From NCBI GenBank assembly GCA_002479145.1, contig DLLX01000010.1:1-7766 (forward strand): a DNA stretch of 7,766 bases. The letters run 5' to 3'. A model generated the notes under the pieces. The model was not told the origin of the DNA. It did not search any database and saw nothing but the letters and a program-made list of their open reading frames with translations. The position numbers and the translations under genes were made by a program. The DNA is from Prevotella sp. UBA7551 (GTDB lineage: Bacteria > Bacteroidota > Bacteroidia > Bacteroidales > Bacteroidaceae). Below, one piece after another: positions 1 to 5,130 of this stretch; position 1 is the stretch's first letter; each line of letters opens with the position of its first letter.

Positions 1-1
1 G

Positions 2-202
2 GCAGGATGCTGTCGCAGGTTCCTGTTTTTGCGTTTTAGGCGATATTATTCCTCCCCACTCTTTAGTTGACTGCCCAAGCAGCGTGATGATAAGCGTGGG
101 ACGATAAAGCACGAATAATATAAAGTAGAGGATCTTGGGCGAGAAGCCGTTCAACAACGTGAGCCCCTTGTCGCCTCTATTGACATTTTTAGAGCAATAT
201 TT
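2..202 (-). pseudogene. Partial open frame with one hydrophobic segment; membrane-protein remnant or chance ORF
   Basis: Reading the minus strand, a frame without stops runs from just after a TAA at 205-203 to the left window edge (67 codons). It has no ATG start. Its middle encodes a hydrophobic run (KILYFILFVLYRPTLIITLL) that could be a membrane segment, followed by a polar tail including STKEWGG and a Lys/Gln-rich stretch. The pattern of a transmembrane segment followed by a basic tail resembles the end of some membrane glycosyltransferases, but this is only a resemblance and I do not assign a function. The missing start makes it a gene fragment, a gene using a rare start codon, or chance. 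The left end overlaps a block shared with the right edge of the window, which favours decayed or repeat-derived sequence. Confidence 0.2.
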
Positions 203-214
203 TTAGAAGATTTG
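180..214 (+). promoter_or_regulatory. Weak Bacteroidota-type promoter candidate for the phosphodiesterase gene
   Basis: AAGATTTG at 207-214 matches the Bacteroidota -7 consensus TAnnTTTG except at its first base. A TTG at 180-182 could be the -33 element, but the 24-base spacer is longer than the usual 19-21. Transcription would start near 221, leaving a leader of roughly 18 bases before the ATG at 239. No other box between 100 and 238 fits better. Confidence 0.25.
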
Positions 215-238
215 CGTTAGACCGAAAATCACAAAGCG

Positions 239-1426
239 ATGAAAAAGTTTTTAATGACTCTCTTGCTTGTGGCGATAGCGTTCACAAGTGCTCTTTCCGG
301 GGAGCGGTGTACGGTGATTATCTCCCTCGATGGTTTCCGATGGGACTATACAGACTGGTACAATACCCCTTTCCTTGACAGTTTGTCCAGTCATGGTGTG
401 AAAGCTGTAATGCAGCCTTCTTACCCATCCGTTACCTTCCCCAACCACTACACGCTGGCTACTGGGCTTGTGCCGGACCATCATGGCATCATCGCCAACC
501 GCTTTTATGACAAGCGTACCCAGTCGACCTTCCAGCTGGGCAAGAACCAAAGCAACCCCATCTTCTGGGGAGGTGACCCGATATGGCTCACGGCTAAGCG
601 ACAGGGAAAGCGTGTCGGCGTCGTTTACTGGCCCGGATCGGACGTTGCCATCAAGGGCGAATACCCCGACTACTGGGTGGATTATTCCAAAAAGCCACTG
701 CTTACGTTTGTGGAACGTGTGGCGAGAATAGAGCAAATGCTGAAGATGCCCGTAGGGAAAAGACCACAACTCATCATGGCTTACTTCAGTGAGCCTGACC
801 ACAGTGGACACTCATTTGGGCCAGAAAGCCGGCAAACACGCAAGCAAGTGGAGACGCTCGACTGTCTGCTCGGTCAGTTATGGGACGATATACAGCATCT
901 GCCTAACGCAGCAGACATCAATCTCATCGTCACTTCCGACCATGGTATGGCACGAGTGACCAACGAGCGCATTGTCCGTCTGGACAAGTATCTTGATCCA
1001 TCATGGTATGAGACCATCGACTATGGATTTCCTTCCATGATCTTTGCAAAGAAAGGATGTGAGAAGAGGATTCTCAAGGCGCTCTCCAGTGTGCCTCATA
1101 TCAGGGCTTATCGCAAGTCAAAGGTACCTTCCTATTTACATTTTGGAACCAATGAAAATATTGGAGATATTGTCGTCTTGACAGACATTGGCTTCGTAAC
1201 AAGCAATCATGACACCACCATACCGGGTAACCATGGCTTTGATCCGACCTATAGTGACATGAATGTCATCTTCTGTGCCGCTGGCCCTGACTTCAAAAAA
1301 GGATATAAAAGACAAGCTACGTTCCCCAATGTCGATGTATATCCACTACTGGCACATCTGCTTGGGATTACACCTTCGCCTTGTGATGGCAAATTGGAGG
1401 ACGTGGAAGATCTGTTAGCGAAATAA
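239..1426 (+). CDS. Secreted ectonucleotide pyrophosphatase/phosphodiesterase (ENPP-like, alkaline phosphatase superfamily)
   Basis: The 395-residue product belongs to the type I phosphodiesterase/nucleotide pyrophosphatase family, zinc enzymes that cleave phosphodiester or pyrophosphate bonds in nucleotides or related substrates. Residues 1 to about 20 form a signal peptide (Lys-Lys, then a Leu/Val/Ala core), so the enzyme is expected in the periplasm or outside the cell. All family metal-site residues are visible: Asp31 in SLDGFR, the nucleophile Thr66 in SVTFPNHY, Asp187 and His191 in EPDHSGH, Asp234 and His235 in TSDHGM, and His332 in GNHGFD. Asn87 matches the conserved substrate-contact Asn. 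The length fits a single catalytic domain without the extra domains of animal ENPPs. The exact substrate (nucleotide, dinucleotide, sugar nucleotide or phospholipid) cannot be read from sequence. The gene stands alone and converges with the nitroreductase gene. Confidence 0.93.
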   Translation: MKKFLMTLLLVAIAFTSALSGERCTVIISLDGFRWDYTDWYNTPFLDSLSSHGVKAVMQPSYPSVTFPNHYTLATGLVPDHHGIIANRFYDKRTQSTFQLGKNQSNPIFWGGDPIWLTAKRQGKRVGVVYWPGSDVAIKGEYPDYWVDYSKKPLLTFVERVARIEQMLKMPVGKRPQLIMAYFSEPDHSGHSFGPESRQTRKQVETLDCLLGQLWDDIQHLPNAADINLIVTSDHGMARVTNERIVRLDKYLDPSWYETIDYGFPSMIFAKKGCEKRILKALSSVPHIRAYRKSKVPSYLHFGTNENIGDIVVLTDIGFVTSNHDTTIPGNHGFDPTYSDMNVIFCAAGPDFKKGYKRQATFPNVDVYPLLAHLLGITPSPCDGKLEDVEDLLAK

Positions 1427-1478
1427 AGAAAAGAAGAAAGAATACCTTGCCTATCGGCAGGTGAAGGTTCAAGAGTAA

Positions 1479-1534
1479 AGCAATGCCCCTGTGCCTATTT
1501 GGGAGATAACTCGTAAAGGCACGGGGGCATTGCT
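1479..1534. terminator. Bidirectional intrinsic terminator between convergent genes
   Basis: An 18-base-pair inverted repeat has arms at 1479-1496 and 1517-1534 and a 20-base loop. The only imperfection is one T-G wobble in the GC-rich core. It lies 53 bases after the phosphodiesterase stop and 16 bases beyond the nitroreductase stop, exactly between two convergent genes. On the minus strand the stem is followed by a T-rich tract (TTTACTCTT). On the plus strand the tail is only moderately T-rich, so termination may be stronger for the nitroreductase transcript. Confidence 0.75.
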
Positions 1535-1549
1535 GATAATATTTCCGTA

Positions 1550-2185
1550 TTACTTGATGAACTGTATCTTGCCCTCATCTCTTGGCCTTGCCTCGGGGCT
1601 CTCGTCAGGATAGCCCACTGCAAGGATGTAGCAAATTTCGTACCCTTCGGGAAGGTTCAGTTGAGCAAGGTAAGGCTTACATGCCTCGCTGCTTTGCAAG
1701 AAACGCACAGGTCCACCCAGACAGCAAGTGCCCAAACCTAACGATTGGGCAGCCAAAATCATGTTCTCACCCATCAGGCCGGCATCGATAAGCCCGGTAC
1801 GGTCATCCTTTTCAGTGGCCACTACTATGATGTTGGGTGCGTTGCGATACATATTCTTGAAGTTAGGATCGCGCTTTACCTGTTCGGGCTGTTCTTTCTT
1901 GAAGATCTCGGTTGTCCCTTTGATAAAGTCTGGGTTCTCCACTACGCGCACAGCCCAAGCTTGTCGGTTCATGCCGTTAGGTGCGTTCACGCCGCACTTG
2001 GCTATCACCGCCAGCTTATCGTGCTCCACCGGCTTGTCGAGATATTTGCGTATGGAACGCCGTGAAAGAATGGTCGTTATCACGTCATTGCTGGTATCGT
2101 TGCTCTTTTGACAACAGTTCTGAGCCTTGCTCAGCGATGGCAGCAGCATCAGTCCACACACCATCAGGGTCTTCATCTTCATCAT
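1550..2185 (-). CDS. Exported nitroreductase-family FMN oxidoreductase
   Basis: The 211-residue product is a single-domain nitroreductase-family protein. Such enzymes are usually dimeric, bind FMN and use NAD(P)H to reduce nitro compounds, quinones or other substrates. Visible family marks are RRSIRKY at 42-48 (phosphate-binding Arg and Ser of the FMN site), APNGMNRQAW at 68-77, the helix DAGLMGENMILAAQSLGLGT at 134-153 followed by CCLGG, and the C-terminal AVGYPDE with a following ARPRDE motif. Residues 1-21 form a signal peptide with likely cleavage after SKA, so the mature protein would start QNCC and lie in the periplasm. No good lipobox is present. The cysteine pairs at 24-25 and 154-155 are notable for an exported protein. 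The physiological substrate is unknown. The first ATG was chosen because it is 25 bases below a strong promoter; ATGs three and nine bases further in are also possible. Confidence 0.9.
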   Translation of the reverse strand: MMKMKTLMVCGLMLLPSLSKAQNCCQKSNDTSNDVITTILSRRSIRKYLDKPVEHDKLAVIAKCGVNAPNGMNRQAWAVRVVENPDFIKGTTEIFKKEQPEQVKRDPNFKNMYRNAPNIIVVATEKDDRTGLIDAGLMGENMILAAQSLGLGTCCLGGPVRFLQSSEACKPYLAQLNLPEGYEICYILAVGYPDESPEARPRDEGKIQFIK

Positions 2186-2217
2186 GTTCAGTATCTTCGT
2201 TGGTTATTATGATGCTA

Positions 2218-2248
2218 CAAAGATAATAATTTTTGTTGAACTCACCAA
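2218..2248 (-). promoter_or_regulatory. Bacteroidota primary-sigma promoter for the nitroreductase gene
   Basis: On the minus strand TATCTTTG (2225-2218) is a perfect match to the -7 consensus TAnnTTTG. A TTG (2248-2246) lies 20 bases upstream, the usual spacing for the -33 element. Transcription should begin near 2210, giving a leader of about 25 bases before the start codon at 2185. Confidence 0.7.
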
Positions 2249-2334
2249 CATCTGATACAACAACTTACCGAAATCTGCATATATAACCACCGTTAGATGT
2301 ACTTGCTTTATCCAGACGACTTTTGAAAATAAAG

Positions 2335-2397
2335 TGACAAGTACCTTTTTTCATCTGCCACATTGACACCATTATGGCTTTCTGACACTTTCTGCCA
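2335..2397 (+). promoter_or_regulatory. Cluster of TGACA/TGCCA motifs upstream of groES; candidate activator sites
   Basis: TGACA occurs at 2335, 2364 and 2383, and TGCCA at 2356 and 2393, all in one orientation within 63 bases. Several intervals (21, 19 and 10 bases) are close to whole helical turns. The 7-mer TCTGCCA occurs twice, and the second TGCCA forms a perfect 5-base inverted repeat with TGGCA at 2402-2406 inside the promoter. Repeated half-sites directly upstream of a sigma-54-like promoter would suit an enhancer-binding activator. This is inference from arrangement only. Confidence 0.3.
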
Positions 2398-2400
2398 GCC

Positions 2401-2417
2401 TTGGCACACTTTTCGCA
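2401..2417 (+). promoter_or_regulatory. Sigma-54-type (-24/-12) promoter candidate for groES-groEL
   Basis: TTGGCAC at 2401-2407, five bases, then TCGCA at 2413-2417 matches the RpoN consensus TGGCAC-N5-TTGCA with one mismatch. The key GG (2403-2404) and GC (2415-2416) have the required ten bases between them. Transcription would start near 2428, giving a leader of about 68 bases. No TAnnTTTG box was found in the 180 bases before groES that would explain its transcription better. No CIRCE operator for HrcA is visible. Confidence 0.5.
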
Positions 2418-2495
2418 AGGCAGAGGGTGAAATCCAATGGGTAGAAACCATCGGACAGTAAGAAAATAAATAAGAACAATTAAATAAGTACGATC

Positions 2496-2768
2496 ATGAC
2501 AATTAAACCGTTAGCAGACAGAGTGCTGATTCTTCCGGCACCAGCAGAGGAAAAAGTAGGTGGAATCATTATTCCAGATACCGCCAAAGAGAAACCGCAG
2601 CGTGGTAAGGTGATTGCCGTCGGCAAGGGTACGAAGGATGAGAAGATGTCCTTGAAGCCTGACGATGTAGTGCTCTATGGCAAATATGCTGGCACAGAGA
2701 TTGAGAGTGAAGGCACAAAGTATCTTATTATGCGTCAGAGTGATGTGCTTGCCATTATTGACGAGTAA
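2496..2768 (+). CDS. groES: Co-chaperonin GroES (Hsp10)
   Basis: The 90-residue protein has the normal length for GroES. It forms the heptameric lid that caps GroEL in the ATP-bound state and closes the folding chamber in the cytoplasm. The opening IKPLADRVLI is the family N-terminal strand. The mobile loop that docks on the GroEL apical domains spans about residues 15-34 and holds the hydrophobic triad Ile24-Ile25-Ile26 in GGIIIP. QRGKVIAVG follows it, and the protein ends with the conserved SDVLAII strand. The start is fixed by the family N-terminus; the bases before it are AT-rich without a Shine-Dalgarno sequence, as is usual in Bacteroidota. groEL follows after 68 bases with no terminator between, so the two genes should be co-transcribed. 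Confidence 0.98.
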   Translation: MTIKPLADRVLILPAPAEEKVGGIIIPDTAKEKPQRGKVIAVGKGTKDEKMSLKPDDVVLYGKYAGTEIESEGTKYLIMRQSDVLAIIDE

Positions 2769-2836
2769 CGGATACTGAGAGGCATAAAGATTGATTATTA
2801 ATATTGTATTCAAATTTAAATAGACGAGGATTCATT

Positions 2837-4465
2837 ATGGCAAAAGATATTAAATTCAATACAGAGGCACGCAACCTGCTCAAGAGTGGCGTGGATAAAT
2901 TGGCCAATGCTGTCAAGGTAACGCTCGGTCCGAAGGGTCGTAACGTGGTAATTGGCAAGAAGTTTGGTGCACCTCAGATTACAAAGGATGGTGTTACTGT
3001 GGCCAAGGAGGTTGAACTGGAGGACAACTTGGAGAATGCTGGTGCACAGCTTGCCAAGAGCGTTGCCAGTAAGACGGGCGATGATGCCGGTGATGGTACC
3101 ACCACAGCTACCATTCTGGCACAGGCTATCGTCAATGAGGGTCTGAAGAATGTTGCTGCCGGTGCCAACCCCATGGACTTGAAGCGGGGCATTGACAAGG
3201 CTGTCAAGGCAGTTGTCGAGTACATCAAGGAAAATGCCGAGGTGGTGGACGACAACTATGACAAGATAGAGCAGGTCGCCACGGTGAGTGCCAACAACGA
3301 TCCGGAGATTGGTAAGCTCCTTGCCGATGCCATGCGCAAGGTGAGCAAGGATGGCGTGATTACCATTGAGGAGAGCAAGACCCGCGACACCAGCATTGGA
3401 GTGGTTGAGGGTATGCAGTTCGACCGCGGCTATCTGTCAGGTTATTTCGTTACCGATACTGACAAGATGGAGTGCGTGATGGAGAATCCGTACATCCTTC
3501 TTTACGACAAGAAAATAAGCAACATCAAGGACTTCCTCCCCATCCTGCAGCCTGCAGCCGAGAGCGGTCGTCCATTGTTGGTTATCGCAGAGGATGTTGA
3601 TTCCGAGGCGCTCACCACGTTGGTGGTCAACCGTCTGCGTGCCGGATTGAAGATTTGTGCCGTCAAGGCTCCTGGCTTTGGCGATCGTCGCAAGGCCATG
3701 CTCGAGGATATCGCCGTACTTACTGGTGGCGTTGTCATCAGCGAGGAGAAAGGTCTGACGCTTGACAAGGCTACCCTTGAGGAGCTCGGCTCTGCCAAGA
3801 AGGTCACCGTGACGAAGGACAACACTACGATTGTCGATGGTGCAGGCACGAAAGAGAACATCAAGGAGCGTGTGGCACAGATTAAGAACGAAATTGCCAA
3901 CACAAAGAGCAGCTACGATAAGGAGAAGCTTCAGGAGCGTCTGGCCAAGTTGTCTGGCGGTGTAGCTGTACTCTATGTCGGTGCCAACTCCGAAGTGGAG
4001 ATGAAGGAGAAGAAAGACCGTGTCGATGACGCACTCTGTGCAACGCGTGCCGCTGCTGAGGAAGGTGTCGTCGTGGGTGGTGGCACCACCTACATCCGTG
4101 CCCAGAAGGTACTTGCTGACTTGAAGGGTGAGAATGCCGACGAGCAGACAGGTATCAACATTGTCTGCCGTGCCATTGAGGAGCCGCTGCGTCAGATTGT
4201 CGCCAATGCTGGTGGCGAGGGTGCTGTAGTGGTCAATAAGGTCCGTGAGGGCGAGGGTGACTTCGGTTACAATGCCCGCAGAGATACTTATGAGGATCTC
4301 CGCACAGCTGGTGTCATCGACCCGGCCAAGGTGGCCCGCGTAGCTTTGGAGAACGCAGCGTCTATTGCTGGAATGTTCCTCACCACTGAATGCCTCATCG
4401 TTGACAAACCCGAGAAGGAGCCGGCGATGCCTGCTGCACAGCCGGGCATGGGCGGAATGATGTAA
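2837..4465 (+). CDS. groEL: Chaperonin GroEL (Hsp60)
   Basis: The 542-residue protein is a complete group I chaperonin, forming double heptameric rings that fold client proteins in the cytoplasm using ATP and GroES. The start at MAKDIKF was chosen because it is the family N-terminus and has GAGGA at 2826-2830 just upstream; an in-frame ATG at 2804 would add 11 residues not found in GroEL. The equatorial ATP site shows LGPKGRNV at 30-37, Asp51, and DGTTT at 86-90. The Asp equivalent to the E. coli catalytic Asp398 lies in RVDDAL, and the cpn60 signature AAAEEGVVVGGG follows it. The apical domain occupies about residues 190-375. The C-terminus ends in Pro/Ala residues and GMGGMM, the short Gly-Met tail typical of the family. 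I see no frameshift or missing catalytic residue. Confidence 0.99.
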   Translation: MAKDIKFNTEARNLLKSGVDKLANAVKVTLGPKGRNVVIGKKFGAPQITKDGVTVAKEVELEDNLENAGAQLAKSVASKTGDDAGDGTTTATILAQAIVNEGLKNVAAGANPMDLKRGIDKAVKAVVEYIKENAEVVDDNYDKIEQVATVSANNDPEIGKLLADAMRKVSKDGVITIEESKTRDTSIGVVEGMQFDRGYLSGYFVTDTDKMECVMENPYILLYDKKISNIKDFLPILQPAAESGRPLLVIAEDVDSEALTTLVVNRLRAGLKICAVKAPGFGDRRKAMLEDIAVLTGGVVISEEKGLTLDKATLEELGSAKKVTVTKDNTTIVDGAGTKENIKERVAQIKNEIANTKSSYDKEKLQERLAKLSGGVAVLYVGANSEVEMKEKKDRVDDALCATRAAAEEGVVVGGGTTYIRAQKVLADLKGENADEQTGINIVCRAIEEPLRQIVANAGGEGAVVVNKVREGEGDFGYNARRDTYEDLRTAGVIDPAKVARVALENAASIAGMFLTTECLIVDKPEKEPAMPAAQPGMGGMM

Positions 4466-4538
4466 AATAGACCTTAGAAGCAGGAGCATTGCCCCTGCAA
4501 TATAAACCCAAATATAGAAGAAGTGGAAGATGTTCTTT

Positions 4539-4562
4539 AAGTGGAATGTCCTCCACTTTTTT
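4539..4562 (+). terminator. Intrinsic terminator of the groES-groEL operon
   Basis: A perfect 7-base-pair stem (AAGTGGA at 4539-4545, TCCACTT at 4552-4558) with a 6-base loop runs directly into a T tract through 4562. It begins 74 bases after the groEL stop. A second copy of the left arm, AAGTGGA at 4521-4527, could pair with the same right arm. A smaller GC-rich hairpin (GCAGG at 4480-4484, CCTGC at 4494-4498) lies between the stop codon and this terminator. Confidence 0.85.
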
Positions 4563-4576
4563 GTTTTATCGGTTCG

Positions 4577-4825
4577 TCAATCCTGCAGATGGATGTCCCC
4601 CATGCAGAAAATAGGTGTCCGTAGTTGCATCTTAGGAAGCATAACCCATGGGAGAACGCCTTGGTACTTTGTAAAACCATGCCCCTGTTTTTGCACAATT
4701 CCAAGGCTCAAGATGATGGTATGAGCCATCATGCCATTGGTAGTCGATAGTTTTTTCCCGATGATACAGTCCTGAAATTCTCCTTTCTCACGCAAAATGG
4801 TAAGCCCATTATGCTCATCCTTACC
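4577..4825 (-). pseudogene. Possible decayed coding remnant on the minus strand
   Basis: This stretch after the groEL terminator has no convincing intact gene. One minus-strand frame is open from 4825 to a TGA at 4579-4577 but has only a TTG (4795-4793) as a plausible start. An overlapping minus frame is open from 4787 to a TAA at 4634-4632 and encodes an aromatic-rich stretch (DYQWHDGSYHHLEPWNC, then GAWFYKVP). The frames could be joined by a shift at the run of six A residues on the minus strand around 4750-4755. That would fit one gene broken by a frameshift, but I recognise no family and the reading may be chance. No promoter or start of good quality goes with it. Confidence 0.17.
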
Positions 4826-4879
4826 CTAACTCTTGAAAAACTACATAATCAAACCAATATAATGAAAAATATTTTATAA

Positions 4880-4913
4880 TTGAACGATTATTTAGAAAAT
4901 TGTATTATCTTTG
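4880..4913 (+). promoter_or_regulatory. Bacteroidota-type promoter, first repeat copy
   Basis: TATCTTTG at 4906-4913 matches TAnnTTTG perfectly. A TTG at 4880-4882 could be the -33 element, although the 23-base spacer is slightly long. Transcription from here would begin near 4920 and run through both repeat copies towards the gene at 5131. Confidence 0.45.
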
Positions 4914-5004
4914 CATAAGATAAGCTGCACTCGGCAATCAGAGAGCAAGCTCTCATTGCGCTCGTTTGCATTATCTTTGCAACAGTTAAGCTGCACTCGG
5001 CAAT
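4901..5004 (+). repeat. Tandem 38-base repeat, 66-base period, each copy carrying a TATCTTTG promoter box
   Basis: Copies at 4901-4938 and 4967-5004 are identical at 34 of 38 positions and share the exact block TAAGCTGCACTCGGCAAT. Each begins with a TATCTTTG box. The unit between them contains a hairpin, GAGAGC-AA-GCTCTC at 4941-4954, flanked by CAAT at 4935-4938 and ATTG at 4955-4958, which extend the stem with a two-base bulge. The arrangement looks like a copied promoter/leader module in front of the gene at 5131. It has no transposase and no CRISPR-like spacing. Confidence 0.8.
4972..4979 (+). promoter_or_regulatory. Bacteroidota-type -7 box, second repeat copy
   Basis: TATCTTTG at 4972-4979 is again a perfect TAnnTTTG match. 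Transcription would begin near 4986 and give a leader of about 145 bases before the ATG at 5131. No TTG lies at the ideal -33 distance, so this copy may be weaker, or may serve mainly as repeated sequence. Confidence 0.45.
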
Positions 5005-5034
5005 AATAGTAAGTCTTGTTACGCCCTACTATTA
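5004..5034 (+). promoter_or_regulatory. Leader inverted repeat (8-bp stem) upstream of the WG-repeat gene
   Basis: TAATAGTA at 5004-5011 and TACTATTA at 5027-5034 are perfect inverted arms around a 15-base loop. The structure lies about 18 bases after the transcription start predicted from the second promoter box and about 97 bases before the ATG. With no T tract it is not an intrinsic terminator. It could be an mRNA-stabilising stem-loop or a protein-binding operator. The remaining leader to 5130 is AT-rich and shows nothing else I recognise. Confidence 0.4.
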
Positions 5035-5130
5035 GTACAATCGCTTCCTAAGTGGTTCATGCCTGTATAGTCAAGTTTTACTCCGCCGATAACTCATCAA
5101 TTTTATCTGGAATAAATTATTTTAATTGGA

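Noticed and set aside
251..811. Minus-strand frame of 186 codons inside the phosphodiesterase gene
   Set aside because: It is a shadow of a gene with all catalytic residues in the plus frame; the antisense translation is low-complexity and matches nothing I recognise.
1728..2111. Plus-strand frames opposite the nitroreductase gene
   Set aside because: The minus strand carries an intact family protein with its own promoter, so these are shadow frames.
2186..2495. CIRCE operator (TTAGCACTC-N9-GAGTGCTAA) upstream of groES
   Set aside because: Searched for by eye; no such inverted repeat is present, so HrcA control is not supported.
2804..2836. In-frame upstream ATG that would extend groEL by 11 residues
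   Set aside because: The extra residues are not part of the family, and the ATG at 2837 has GAGGA just upstream and gives the standard MAKDIKF start.
3437..4489. Long open frame (350 codons) antisense to groEL
   Set aside because: It lies wholly opposite a strongly conserved groEL. Such antisense frames arise from groEL codon bias, and the translation shows no domain and no start signal of its own.
4530..4724. Plus-strand frame of 64 codons starting inside the groEL terminator
   Set aside because: Its start overlaps the terminator hairpin, it has no promoter or ribosome site, and the translation has no recognisable features.
4901..5004. CRISPR array from the 38-base repeats
   Set aside because: Only two copies with a 28-base interval, both containing promoter boxes, and no cas gene nearby. 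Duplication of a promoter module explains it better.
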